From Ralstonia pickettii (lineage in GTDB: Bacteria > Pseudomonadota > Gammaproteobacteria > Burkholderiales > Burkholderiaceae): 54,190 bases of DNA. The translations under genes were made by a program, and so were the position numbers. How positions within the stretch are numbered: the first letter of the stretch is position 1; each line of letters starts with the position of its first letter. The stretch lies in assembly GCF_000607165.1 (NCBI RefSeq), contig NZ_JFZG01000028.1:1-54190 (forward strand), written 5' to 3'. The notes beneath the pieces are model-generated. The model ran no database searches. It worked only from the letters and a program-made list of their open reading frames with translations, and was not told the DNA's origin. Below are positions 29,191 through 38,056 of this stretch, in pieces.

Positions 29191-30474
29191 ATGGCCGGTT
29201 CAACGCCGGATGCGCTCGCCATTCACCGCACCATCGATGCGGTGTGGCGCATCGAATCGGCCAGGATCATTGCCGGGCTTGCACGCCTGCTGCGCGACGT
29301 GGGGCTGGCCGAAGAGCTGGCGCAGGATGCGCTGGTCGCGGCGCTGGAGCAATGGCCAGCATCCGGTATCCCCGACAATCCGGCCGCGTGGCTCACGGCC
29401 ACCGCCAAACACCGCGCCATTGACCGGCTGCGCCATCACACGCTGGCGGAACACAAGCATGCGCTGCTTGCGATCGAGCTGGAGATCGAACAGGAGCTTG
29501 CCCAGGCCGACGCCGAAACAGCGCGCGACGAAGCCATCGGCGACGATCTGCTGCGGCTGGTCTTCATTTCCTGCCATCCGGTGCTGCCACACGAAGGCCG
29601 CGTGGCGCTCACACTACGACTGCTCGGCGGGCTGACCACGGACGAGATCGCTCGGGCCTTTCTGGTGCCGGAGCCCACGGTGGCGCAGCGCATCGTGCGG
29701 GCAAAGAAGACGCTTGCCGCCGCACACGTGCCGTTCGAGCTGCCCGAGCCCGATGCGTTGCCCGAGCGGCTTTCCGCCGTGCTGCAGGTGATCTATCTCG
29801 TCTTCAACGAAGGCTATGCCGCCACCGCGGGTGACGACTGGACGCGTCCCACGCTATGTGAAGAGGCGCAGCGCCTGGGCCGCATCCTGGCCGGGCTCAT
29901 GCCGGGCGAGCCGGAAGTGCATGGTCTGCTTGCGCTGATGGAGCTTCAGGCCTCGCGCCTGCGTGCACGCGTGGGCCCGGGCGGCCGGCCCATCCTGCTG
30001 ATGGAACAGGACCGCAGCCGTTGGGACTACCTGCTCATCCGGCGTGGCTTTGCAGCGTTGGCACAAGCGCAAGCCTGCGGGCGGGGGCTCGGCCCGTATG
30101 GACTGCAGGCGGCAATTGCGGCATGTCATGCAAGCGCACGCACCGCCGAACAAACCGACTGGACGCGCATTGCTGCGCTGTACGACGCGCTGGCGCAGCT
30201 CACGCCGTCGCCCATCGTCGAACTGAACCGCGCCGTGGCGGTGGGCATGGCGTATGGCCCGCAGGCGGGGCTCGAGATTGTCGATACGCTGCTGGCCGAG
30301 CCGGCGCTGCGCAGCTATCACCTGTTGCCCAGCGTGCGCGCCGATTTTCTAGCGCGCCTCAACCGCCCGGAGGAGGCCCGCGTGGAGTACGAACGCGCAG
30401 CAGTGCTTGCACACAATCGGCAAGAACGCGCGCTCTTGCTGGAACGCGCAGCCAAGTGCGGCGCACCGGAGTAA
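29191..30474 (+). CDS. ECF42-group RNA polymerase sigma factor
   Basis: A 427-residue sigma factor, twice the usual ECF length. Region 2 covers about 15-85 (VGLAEELAQDALVAALEQW, AAWLTATAKHRAIDRLRHH), region 4 about 125-180 (LTLRLLGGLTTDEIARAF, EPTVAQRIVRAKKTL). The rest is the DUF6596 extension with FNEGYAATAGDDW, RPILLMEQDRSRWD and SPIVELNRAVAVGMAYGP, a TPR-like region that takes the place of an anti-sigma factor in this group. It is co-transcribed with the YciI gene and is probably autoregulated from 28656. Confidence 0.92.
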   Translation: MAGSTPDALAIHRTIDAVWRIESARIIAGLARLLRDVGLAEELAQDALVAALEQWPASGIPDNPAAWLTATAKHRAIDRLRHHTLAEHKHALLAIELEIEQELAQADAETARDEAIGDDLLRLVFISCHPVLPHEGRVALTLRLLGGLTTDEIARAFLVPEPTVAQRIVRAKKTLAAAHVPFELPEPDALPERLSAVLQVIYLVFNEGYAATAGDDWTRPTLCEEAQRLGRILAGLMPGEPEVHGLLALMELQASRLRARVGPGGRPILLMEQDRSRWDYLLIRRGFAALAQAQACGRGLGPYGLQAAIAACHASARTAEQTDWTRIAALYDALAQLTPSPIVELNRAVAVGMAYGPQAGLEIVDTLLAEPALRSYHLLPSVRADFLARLNRPEEARVEYERAAVLAHNRQERALLLERAAKCGAPE

Positions 30475-30563
30475 CGCCGCGGCACGCCGCTTGCTACGCA
30501 GATTGGCTTGTCGATAACGCGACGGCGGCGGAACCTTGATCGCGCCGTGGTCGTCCATCCTGC

Positions 30564-31691
30564 GTGAACCGTTCTTCGTCTTCCCTTCTCAGCATTCAGG
30601 CACTGCGGGGCTTTGCCGCGCTGTATGTGGTGGTGTACCACTCCGGGCTCGCCTTGGCCCATGCCGATATCCCTGCCCTTGCGTGGCTGACCACGCATGT
30701 GATCAAGCGCGGGCATGTGGGGGTGGATGTGTTCTTCGTCATCAGCGGCTTCATCATTGCGTGGGTCGCCATTCTTGGCCCGAAAGGACCTGAGCCGGCC
30801 AGCGAATTTCTCGTCAAGCGTGCGTTCCGGCTTGCGCCGCCTTACTGGCTGATGTCGGTGCTGCATTCCACGTGGCTCAACCCGGTGTCGGCGGGCGTGC
30901 TGCTGACCTCGCTCGCGTTTGTGCCGCAGGCGAATGTGGATGCGCCGTACCTCGGGTATCCGGCACTGTATGTGGGCTGGTCGCTCAACTACGAGGTCTT
31001 CTTCTACGCGCTGTGTGCGGTCGGGCTGGCGCTGTTCGGCCGGCGCGCGCTTGGGCTGGTGGCACTGGCGCTATTCACGACCACGATCATCGTGCCGTTC
31101 TGGCACAGCGGCGTCGTGCAGCGCAACCCGGAAGCGCTGTACGACTGGGCCACCCCGCTGCAGGCCATGGCAGCCAATCCGCTTGTGCTGGAGTTCCTGC
31201 TGGGCGCGGGGCTGGCGTGGCTGTATGCGGCAAATCGGCATCGTCTCACGCCGGCCTACGCGCGGGTGTTGATGGCGATAGGCGTGGCGACGTTCGTGAT
31301 ATCGGTCGTTGGCCCTGTTCCCAAGTTCGATCTGCTCGCCCGGGGGCTGCCCGCAGGCGCATTGTTGATCGGCATGGTGGCGATGGAGCACTGCGGCGAG
31401 CTTCGCGTGCCGCGCGTCGCTGTCTGGCTGGGTGAGCTGTCGTACGCGCTCTACCTCGTTCACCCGAGCGTGATTGAAGCCACGCACCGCCTGGTGGGCA
31501 GGCTGGCGCCCGAATGGATCGGCACCCAGTTGATGCTGTTTGCCGTCAATCTTGCATTCACGCTGGTGTTGGCCATGCTGCTGCATCGCTATGTGGAGCT
31601 ACCGTCCATTGCCATGGGCCGCCGCGCCATCGGCTGGATGCGCAACCGTCGGCACGCCTCGCGTACGCGCCTGGGTCAACAGGAATCTTGA
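30564..31691 (+). CDS. OafA/YrhL-type membrane acyltransferase
   Basis: A 375-residue acyltransferase-3 protein with about ten membrane segments. IQALRGFAALYVVVYHSG contains the catalytic-type His, and GVDVFFVISGFIIAW and RAFRLAPPYW are family motifs. Such enzymes O-acetylate or acylate surface polysaccharides, lipids or peptidoglycan. The GTG at 30564 is the first possible start and lacks a strong ribosome site. The acceptor is unknown. Confidence 0.87.
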   Translation: MNRSSSSLLSIQALRGFAALYVVVYHSGLALAHADIPALAWLTTHVIKRGHVGVDVFFVISGFIIAWVAILGPKGPEPASEFLVKRAFRLAPPYWLMSVLHSTWLNPVSAGVLLTSLAFVPQANVDAPYLGYPALYVGWSLNYEVFFYALCAVGLALFGRRALGLVALALFTTTIIVPFWHSGVVQRNPEALYDWATPLQAMAANPLVLEFLLGAGLAWLYAANRHRLTPAYARVLMAIGVATFVISVVGPVPKFDLLARGLPAGALLIGMVAMEHCGELRVPRVAVWLGELSYALYLVHPSVIEATHRLVGRLAPEWIGTQLMLFAVNLAFTLVLAMLLHRYVELPSIAMGRRAIGWMRNRRHASRTRLGQQES

Positions 31692-31748
31692 GCAGCGACG
31701 CCTCTGCGCCGCCTGCGGTGCGTGACGCGATGCCGCTGCCTGCTCTCC

Positions 31749-32567
31749 TCAAGCTGTCACGCTGAACATCAACGCCTGGATCTTGCCGTCGACCGGGCCC
31801 GCGCCGAACTGGGCCGTCAATGCATCGGTACATACCTCGGTGGCGTCGGTCAGTGCATCGGGGCCGAATGCCTCCAGTTCGCCTCGCACCGGCGTGCCCT
31901 GGCAGTAGGCGATGGCCACCACGCGTGCCGTATCTGCCCGGCTGCGCGCTGGGACAACGTCGTACATGACCTCTGCGGTAAAACCGCCCGCGCGGGCATC
32001 GGCTTGAATAGGCACCGGGTCGTAATGACCATGCGGCGTACGCGCCAGAAACATCGGCGGATTTTCGGGAAAGCGTTTCGCCAGCGCCTTCGTCACCACA
32101 TTTGCAAAGTCGTTATCTTCAATCCGGCCCCACACGCTCAAGAGCAGCCTGCCGCCTGGTGTCAGCACACGCCGCGCTTCAGCAAAGGCCCTGGGCCGGT
32201 CGGGGAAGAACATCGCGCCAAACTGGCAGATCACCACATCGAAAGAGCCATCGGCAAACGGCAGTTGCTGGGCGTCGGCCTGCTGCCATGTCACGGGCCG
32301 GTCTGTGCCCACGGCGGCCGCGCGATCGAGCATCGGCGGGTTCAGGTCGGTCGCGACAATCTCGGTGGTCGCAGGCAACGCACGCGCCAGTGCGCGCGTC
32401 ACGGCTCCGGTACCTGCCGCAACTTCCAGTACGCGCTGCGGCTGACATGCCGCCGCCCGTGCAGCCATGTCCACCGCATAGGGCTCGAAGATCAACGGGA
32501 CCAGCAGCGTGTCATACAGCTCGGGAATGGAGCCAGAGAAGACCTGATCGGTGCCATGCGCAGCCAT
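31749..32567 (-). CDS. Class I SAM-dependent methyltransferase
   Basis: A 272-residue UbiE-like enzyme. VLEVAAGTGAVTRALARAL is the SAM-binding glycine motif (about 45-63), followed by IVATDLNPPMLDRA, the acidic ribose-binding region, and ADAQQLPFADGSFDVVICQF. AAGGTGG precedes the ATG. It is convergent with the acyltransferase and monocistronic. The methyl acceptor cannot be inferred from context. Confidence 0.87.
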   Translation of the reverse strand: MAAHGTDQVFSGSIPELYDTLLVPLIFEPYAVDMAARAAACQPQRVLEVAAGTGAVTRALARALPATTEIVATDLNPPMLDRAAAVGTDRPVTWQQADAQQLPFADGSFDVVICQFGAMFFPDRPRAFAEARRVLTPGGRLLLSVWGRIEDNDFANVVTKALAKRFPENPPMFLARTPHGHYDPVPIQADARAGGFTAEVMYDVVPARSRADTARVVAIAYCQGTPVRGELEAFGPDALTDATEVCTDALTAQFGAGPVDGKIQALMFSVTA

Positions 32568-32696
32568 CGTTCACCACCTTTGCCCAAGGAAGGGTCGAGC
32601 ATGAATCGTTATAGCCCGGAACCGCGCAGCGGGCACTCCGCCAAGTCGACTAGAGGACATGCCCGCCAAGGCATGAAGGGCCGTCAAGGCGCGGGA

Positions 32697-33647
32697 TTAC
32701 ACACGTTTTCTGGTGGCCGCCCCTGCCTGACGCGGCATGCGCCCCAACGCCGGCTTGAGCACCGGTGCGTGGTCGCCGAGAAATTCCCACAGCCGATTGG
32801 CGACCGGCCCGTGCGGCTGATCCCGCCGTCGCGCAACCGCCAGCTCCTGCACCATGCCAGGAAAATGCCGCCCCGCAATCGATAGCAATGTCCCTTCGCG
32901 CAATTCCGCATCGATCAGGAAACGCGGCAGATGCCCCCACGCCATGCCGTGCAGGATCAGCTCTTTCTTCATCAACTGATCGGGCACGGCGCACTGCGGT
33001 GCCCCTTCGATGACGTAGTGGGATTGCTCCGGCGGGTTCCGCGCCGAATCATTGATGACGCACTGCATGAAGCGCTGCATCTGCTGTGGCGTCACTGCCG
33101 ATGTGATGGGGAACGGCAGAAAGCCCGGGGCCACCACCGGCACCATGGCGATCTTGCCCAGGTCGATCCATTCCATGCGCACATCGCCCTTTGGTACGCG
33201 GTGGACGATCAGGTCGGTGTCGTCGTCCAGCAAGCGTTCCCACGGCCCGGTGACGGCTTCAAACTGCAATTGCAGGCGCGTCTGCGGGCACTGGCCGAAG
33301 AACTGGCTGAGCAGTGCCAGGACGGGCTGCAGCGGGCACAGGTCACCCAGCACCACGCGCAATTCGGCTTCCTCGCCCATCGCCAGCTGCTTTGCGTGGG
33401 TTCGCAGTTCATCGCTCTCACGCAGCACGGACTGCACCTTGCGATGAAACGATCGCCCCGCTTCCGTCAAGCGCACGCGATAGCCGCTGCGGTCCAGCAG
33501 GCTCAAGCCCAGTTGCCCCTCCAGCTTGGCGACCGCCGCAAACACGGAAGGGTGCGAGCGGTGCAGCCGATCGGCGGCCGCCTGAAAGCTGCCGCCGGCG
33601 ACCACCGCGTCGAAGCACTGCAGCTCGTGAAGCGTGAAGTTCTGCAT
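32697..33647 (-). CDS. LysR-family regulator
   Basis: A 316-residue regulator. The HTH MQNFTLHELQCFDAVVAGGS through AADRLHRSHPSVFAAVAKLE covers residues 1-60; the ligand domain follows. A longer TTG start (33656) adds three residues; ATG at 33647 is preferred. It is divergent from a PcaD-like enol-lactonase gene with 110 bases between the starts, a classic LysR arrangement, so control of that gene is likely. Confidence 0.88.
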   Translation of the reverse strand: MQNFTLHELQCFDAVVAGGSFQAAADRLHRSHPSVFAAVAKLEGQLGLSLLDRSGYRVRLTEAGRSFHRKVQSVLRESDELRTHAKQLAMGEEAELRVVLGDLCPLQPVLALLSQFFGQCPQTRLQLQFEAVTGPWERLLDDDTDLIVHRVPKGDVRMEWIDLGKIAMVPVVAPGFLPFPITSAVTPQQMQRFMQCVINDSARNPPEQSHYVIEGAPQCAVPDQLMKKELILHGMAWGHLPRFLIDAELREGTLLSIAGRHFPGMVQELAVARRRDQPHGPVANRLWEFLGDHAPVLKPALGRMPRQAGAATRKRV

Positions 33648-33678
33648 TGTCGGCAAAACCTACAAAGGTTGTCAGAAC

Positions 33679-33695
33679 TTCATAGTATCCACGAA
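33679..33695. promoter_or_regulatory. Possible LysR box (TTC-N11-GAA)
   Basis: TTC at 33679-33681 and GAA at 33693-33695 frame a T-N11-A core between the divergent lysR and pcaD-like starts. Only the outer three bases are symmetric, so this is a weak call. Confidence 0.35.
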
Positions 33696-33757
33696 CCACC
33701 TCGGCTTCTAGGATGACGACATCCAATCGTTTCAACCGTCTTTCTCAGGAGCCCATC

Positions 33758-34573
33758 ATGACCACCCGCAACGACCTTTCCTTCATCACCACCGGTGACG
33801 GCACGCGCATCGCCTATCGCTTCGACGGCGCGGCGGACAAGCCCGTCCTGCTGCTGTCAAACTCCATCGGCACCGACCTCCATATGTGGGACGTGACCGT
33901 GCCACGCCTTGCTGAGCACTTTCATGTGCTGCGCTACGACGCGCGCGGCCATGGCGCTTCGGATGCCCCCGCCGGTGCCTACTCGATGGATCGGCTTGGG
34001 CGTGACGTCGTGGAGCTGCTCGATGCGCTGGGCATCCAGCGCGTGCACATGCTGGGGCTGTCGCTGGGCGGCATCGTGGCGCAGTGGCTGGCGATTCATG
34101 TGCCGGAGCGCATCGATCGGCTGATCCTATCCAACACCGCCGCGCACATCGGACCGACGCAGTATTTCGACCAGGCCATTGCAGAGCTTCAGCAGGCGCC
34201 CGACATGCAGGCAACGGCCGAAACGTTCCTGCGCAACTGGTTTCCGGCACGCATGCTGGAGGCACGCGACCCGGCCGTTGAACCATTCCGCCGCACGCTG
34301 CTGGCGACGCCGCGCGAGGGCATCATCGGCGGGTGGACAGCGGTGCGCGATGCCGACCTGCGCCGCACGATCACGCTGATCACGCATCCGACGCTCGTCA
34401 TTGCCGGCCAGCACGACACCGTGACGTCCGCCTGCCACGGCGAGGAAATTGCCGCCGCCATTCCGGGGGCGCAACTGCACATGCTGGACACCGTGCATCT
34501 TGCCAACGTGGAGCAGCCGGATGCATTCATGAACGCTGTGCTGGATTTCCTGGCCGTGCGCGAAACGGCTTGA
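33758..34573 (+). CDS. pcaD: 3-oxoadipate enol-lactonase-like alpha/beta hydrolase
   Basis: A 271-residue hydrolase with nucleophile Ser102 in LGLSLGG, Asp220 in AGQHD and His247 in TVHLANVEQP. YDARGHGASDAPAGAYSMDRLG and the full length match PcaD, which opens beta-ketoadipate enol-lactone in protocatechuate and catechol degradation. CAGGAGCCCATC precedes the ATG. No other pca gene is in the window, so a paralogue acting on a different lactone or ester is possible. The divergent LysR gene is its likely regulator. Confidence 0.8.
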   Translation: MTTRNDLSFITTGDGTRIAYRFDGAADKPVLLLSNSIGTDLHMWDVTVPRLAEHFHVLRYDARGHGASDAPAGAYSMDRLGRDVVELLDALGIQRVHMLGLSLGGIVAQWLAIHVPERIDRLILSNTAAHIGPTQYFDQAIAELQQAPDMQATAETFLRNWFPARMLEARDPAVEPFRRTLLATPREGIIGGWTAVRDADLRRTITLITHPTLVIAGQHDTVTSACHGEEIAAAIPGAQLHMLDTVHLANVEQPDAFMNAVLDFLAVRETA

Positions 34574-34659
34574 TGCGTGGACGATGCATCGACACGGCAT
34601 CGACACGCGGCAACCCAGCCGGTTAACATGGCGGCCATCCAACCGATGTGCCGCCAGCC

Positions 34660-35280
34660 ATGTCCCGCGTCAAGAACGAAGACGAATTCGAACTGCGCCG
34701 CGAAAGCGTGCTCGACACCGCCGCCGAGGCCTTTGCGGCCGACAGCTATCCGAGCGTGTCGATGAACCAGCTTGCCGCTGCGTGCGGCGGCTCCAAATCG
34801 CGCCTGTATCACTACTACGAAGGCAAGGAAGCCATCCTGTTCGACCTGCTGGACCGCTACACGCGCCGGCTGGCCGATCTGGTTGAACGCGCCGAGAGCG
34901 ACGCGCGGCACGCCAAGCTTTCGGCGCGCGCCACGCTGCATCTGCTGGTCCGTACGTTCCTGGCCGAATACGCTACGTCGCGCACCCGGCATGTTGCTTT
35001 GCTCAATGACGTGAAATACCTGGCGCCGGAGCAGCGCGACATCGTGCTCGCGCGCGAGCGGGACGTAGTGGCGGCCGTGGGCCGGCAACTTGGCGCGGCC
35101 TACCCAGACAAAGTGGATGAAGCCAACCGCACGCCCATCACGATGATGCTGTTCGGCATGATGAACTGGACGTTCACCTGGCTCAAACCTGACGGGCCAC
35201 TCTCGTACGAGGGCTATGCGGAAATGGTGATCGACATGCTGGAAAACGGGCTGAGCGACCCAGGCGGCAGAAAAGGCTGA
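34660..35280 (+). CDS. paaR: TetR-family regulator, probable PaaR
   Basis: A 206-residue regulator. The HTH is VLDTAAEAFAADSYPSVSMN with LAAACGGSKSRLYHYYEGKE; the C-terminal half is helical with PITMMLFGMMNWTFTW. In Burkholderiales a TetR regulator of this kind, encoded beside paaABCDE, represses the pathway and responds to phenylacetyl-CoA. Its stop is only 3 bases from the convergent paaE stop. The palindrome at 39156-39167 before paaA is the expected operator. The name rests on context and family resemblance. Confidence 0.78.
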   Translation: MSRVKNEDEFELRRESVLDTAAEAFAADSYPSVSMNQLAAACGGSKSRLYHYYEGKEAILFDLLDRYTRRLADLVERAESDARHAKLSARATLHLLVRTFLAEYATSRTRHVALLNDVKYLAPEQRDIVLARERDVVAAVGRQLGAAYPDKVDEANRTPITMMLFGMMNWTFTWLKPDGPLSYEGYAEMVIDMLENGLSDPGGRKG

Positions 35281-35283
35281 CGT

Positions 35284-36384
35284 TCACCGCTCGTCATAGC
35301 TGACCACCACGCGCTGCGTGAGCGGGCGCGCCTGGCAGGTCAGCACAAACCCCTGCTGGATTTCCCAGTCTTCCAGTGTGAAGTTCTTGTCCATCTCCAC
35401 ACGGCCTTCCAGCACCTTGGCACGGCACGTACAGCACACACCGCCCTTGCACGCATAGGGCAGATCGAGCCCCGCGTTCAACGCACTGTCGAGCACCTTG
35501 GCATCCCCCGCCATGGGCACTTCGTGCGATTTGCCGTCGAGCACCACAGTCAGCGCGACATCGCCAGCCATGGCGGCGTGTTTGCGCGGCCTGGCCGCCG
35601 CCGACGCATCGCCCACCGGCACGCCAAAGCGCTCGGCATGCACGCGCTCGCGCGGCACCCCGCGCTCAAGCAGCGCCGCTTCCACCGCGTCGATCATCGT
35701 CGACGGACCACAGATGAAGGCGGCATCAATATCCTCGGGCGGGATCAGCGTGTCCAGAAAAGCGCGCGCCTTCGCACCGTCCAGCCGCCCGTTGAACAGC
35801 GCGATCTCTTGCGCCTGCCGCGACAACACGTGATACAGCGCGAAGCGATCGAGGTAGCGGTCTTTCAAATCTTCGAGCGCTTCGCCAAAAATGATGCTGT
35901 CGACGCTGCGGTTGCCGTAGACCAGCGTGAAGCGGCTCTGCGGCTCGGCCGCCAGCGTCGTCTTGATCAGCGACAGGATGGGCGTGATGCCGCTGCCAGC
36001 CGCAAAGGCCACATAGTGACGCGCGCTTTCGGCTGCCAGCGGTACGTAGAAGCGGCCGTCAGGCGGCAACACATCGAGCGTCTGGCCCACGCGGATACGG
36101 TCGTGCAGGTGATTGGAGAAGACCCCCGCATCGACACGCTTGACCGCCACACGCAACTCGCCGTGCGCGTCGTAGTCCTGCACGGCGCAGCAGATGGAAT
36201 ACGAGCGCCGCAGTTCTTCGTGTCCGGGCAGTTGGCCGGGCGGCACGCGCAGCGTCAGAAACTGGCCTTGCGTAAAGCGGTATGCGTTACGCAGATCGTT
36301 CGGCACGTCAAAGCGCACCGAAATCGTATCGGCCGTCTCGCCGCGCACTTCGGCAACACGCAAGGGGTGGAATTGCGGAGTCAT
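35284..36384 (-). CDS. paaE: Phenylacetyl-CoA epoxidase reductase subunit
   Basis: A 366-residue reductase passing electrons from NADPH to the PaaA di-iron centre. The FAD domain has LRRSYSICCAVQD; the NAD domain AAGSGITPILSLIKTTL; a plant-type [2Fe-2S] domain closes the chain with Cys312, Cys317, Cys320 and Cys350 (CKGGVCCTC and LTCQARPL). It is the last gene of the leftward paa operon, separated from paaD by 51 bases that are mostly tandem repeats; no good ribosome site is visible before its ATG. Confidence 0.94.
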   Translation of the reverse strand: MTPQFHPLRVAEVRGETADTISVRFDVPNDLRNAYRFTQGQFLTLRVPPGQLPGHEELRRSYSICCAVQDYDAHGELRVAVKRVDAGVFSNHLHDRIRVGQTLDVLPPDGRFYVPLAAESARHYVAFAAGSGITPILSLIKTTLAAEPQSRFTLVYGNRSVDSIIFGEALEDLKDRYLDRFALYHVLSRQAQEIALFNGRLDGAKARAFLDTLIPPEDIDAAFICGPSTMIDAVEAALLERGVPRERVHAERFGVPVGDASAAARPRKHAAMAGDVALTVVLDGKSHEVPMAGDAKVLDSALNAGLDLPYACKGGVCCTCRAKVLEGRVEMDKNFTLEDWEIQQGFVLTCQARPLTQRVVVSYDER

Positions 36385-36401
36385 GGCGGTCGGGCTCGGT
36401 G

Positions 36402-36441
36402 GGGCTTAGTAGGGCTTAGTAGGGCTTAGTAGGGCTTAGTA
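36402..36441. repeat. Four 10-bp tandem repeats at the paaD-paaE junction
   Basis: GGGCTTAGTA occurs four times in perfect tandem; read leftward each unit is TACTAAGCCC. The first unit leftward contains the final Tyr codon and TAA stop of paaD, and further partly related units run on to 36441-36446. Ten bases is not a multiple of three, so copies carry the stop in changing frames. It looks like slippage expansion between two essential operon genes. Confidence 0.9.
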
Positions 36442-36948
36442 AGGCTTGAAATAGTCGAACGGCTCGCGACAGGCGCGGCAGCGGTAGAGCGCCTTGCAAG
36501 CTGTCGAACCGAAGGCGGAGATGAGCACCGTATCGTGCGATCCGCATTGCGGGCAGGCGATATGCTCGGCCTGCATTGGGCGCGTGAGACGAATCGGGCG
36601 GGTGCCATCTACTTCGGCCACATGTGCCGGCGGTGCAATACCAAAGGCGCGCAGCTTGCGGCGCCCTTCGGCAGTGATCCAATCCGTTGTCCATGCCGGC
36701 GACAGCACCGAACGCACGCGATACGCACCCACGTCTGCCGCCTGCAACGCGCGGCTCACATCATCGGCAATCTGCTCCATGGCCGGGCAACCGGAATACG
36801 TGGGCGTGATCGTTGCCACCAGTGTGCCGGCTTCGTCGAGCTGCACATCGCGCAGGATGCCAAGCTCGGCGAGCGTGACCACGGGAATCTCCGGATCGGT
36901 CACGGCGTCCAGCGCGATACGGGCGCGGTCCAACCGCTCGCTTACCAC
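36436..36948 (-). CDS. paaD: Phenylacetyl-CoA epoxidase maturation protein
   Basis: A 170-residue DUF59/MIP18-type protein. DPEIPVVTLAELGILRDVQL and TPTYSGCPAMEQIADDV are diagnostic; a C-terminal zinc-ribbon carries CPQCGSHDT and CRACREPF. It is thought to help Fe-S or di-iron assembly of the epoxidase. The start is GTG at 36948, overlapping the paaC stop by seven bases, and its stop lies in the 10-bp repeat. Confidence 0.93.
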   Translation of the reverse strand: MVSERLDRARIALDAVTDPEIPVVTLAELGILRDVQLDEAGTLVATITPTYSGCPAMEQIADDVSRALQAADVGAYRVRSVLSPAWTTDWITAEGRRKLRAFGIAPPAHVAEVDGTRPIRLTRPMQAEHIACPQCGSHDTVLISAFGSTACKALYRCRACREPFDYFKPY

Positions 36949-37742
36949 GATGCCCCCGGATACTGGCGCGCCAGTCCCTGCATCTCGGCCAGCAGATAAC
37001 CCATATGCTCGGAATGCACGCCGTGCTTGCCGGTGCTGACATACGGACCAGCCTCTGGCCAACGCAGCGTGGCCTCGTCCAATGCGTCGCGCACCGTGGC
37101 TTCCCATGCGCCGCGCAGGTCTGCCGGATGCACGCCGATACCGGCCTCGGCCGCGGCAGTTTCAACGTCATCCGCAGCGAAGTATTCGTTGGTGTAAGGC
37201 ATCAGCCAATCGAGCGCGGCTTGGGCCCGCGCATGCGATTCGTCGGTGCCATCACCGAAGCGCACGAGCCAGTCGCGCGTATGGGCGAGGTGGTAACGCA
37301 TCTCCTTCACCGATTTGGCGGCAATGGCGGCCAGTTCGGTATCGGTCGAACGCGTCAGCGCCTCCCACAGCGGCACCATCAATGCGGCGTACAGGAAGTG
37401 GCGGACGATGGTGACGGCGTAGTCGCGCGCGGTTGCGGAGGTCGCCACCATTGGCCCCGCATGCGGCAGCTCGAGCAGCGTGTAATTGCGGAAAGCAGGC
37501 TCCGCACGCCAGTAGGCGTAGTCATCCTCGGTGCGAGGCGTACCGGTGAGCGAGCCTTCAATCTGCCCCGCGTGCGTGTAGAGCAACCGCGCCTGCCCGA
37601 TCAGGTCAAGACTCAGGTTGGACAGCGCGATGTCTTCTTCCAGCACCGGGCCATGGCCAGTCCATTCCGCGTTGCGCTGGCCGAGGATGAGCGCGTTGTC
37701 GGCCAGACGAAGGATGTATTGCAGATGCGCGTCGGAAGTCAT
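36942..37742 (-). CDS. paaC: Phenylacetyl-CoA epoxidase structural subunit
   Basis: A 266-residue ferritin-like protein that pairs with PaaA as the non-catalytic subunit. LRLADNALILGQRNAEWTGHGP, EDIALSNLSLDLIGQARLLY (landmark LSLDLIGQARLLY) and MRYHLAHTRDWLVRFGDGT are typical. The ATG at 37742 is preferred over a GTG one codon earlier. It is 9 bases after paaB and overlaps paaD. Confidence 0.94.
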   Translation of the reverse strand: MTSDAHLQYILRLADNALILGQRNAEWTGHGPVLEEDIALSNLSLDLIGQARLLYTHAGQIEGSLTGTPRTEDDYAYWRAEPAFRNYTLLELPHAGPMVATSATARDYAVTIVRHFLYAALMVPLWEALTRSTDTELAAIAAKSVKEMRYHLAHTRDWLVRFGDGTDESHARAQAALDWLMPYTNEYFAADDVETAAAEAGIGVHPADLRGAWEATVRDALDEATLRWPEAGPYVSTGKHGVHSEHMGYLLAEMQGLARQYPGASW

Positions 37743-37751
37743 CACCGCGGC

Positions 37752-38039
37752 TCACATGTGGTTGACTTCATCGGGGAGCCGATAGAACGTCGGGTGCCGA
37801 TAGATCTTGTCGGCCATCGGGTCGAAGAGCATCGGCTTGTCGTCAGGTTCGCTGGCGGTGATGGCGGCCGATGGCACAACCCAGATCGAGACGCCTTCCT
37901 GCCGGCGCGTATACACATCGCGCGCCATCTGCAGCGCCTGCTTGGCGTCCACCGCGTGCAGGCTGCCGCAGTGCTTGTGCTCCAGACCCTGCTTGCTGCG
38001 GATGAACACTTCCCACAGCGGCCATTCGTGTTGATGCAT
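37752..38039 (-). CDS. paaB: Phenylacetyl-CoA epoxidase small subunit
   Basis: A 95-residue protein starting MHQHEWPLWEVFIRSKQGLE, the PaaB signature, with CGSLHAVDAKQALQMARDVY following. It bridges PaaAC heterodimers in the complex. GGAAGGAGCCCACC precedes this ATG; the frame is open upstream into paaA but homology begins here. Confidence 0.95.
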   Translation of the reverse strand: MHQHEWPLWEVFIRSKQGLEHKHCGSLHAVDAKQALQMARDVYTRRQEGVSIWVVPSAAITASEPDDKPMLFDPMADKIYRHPTFYRLPDEVNHM

Positions 38040-38056
38040 GGTGGGCTCCTTCCGGT

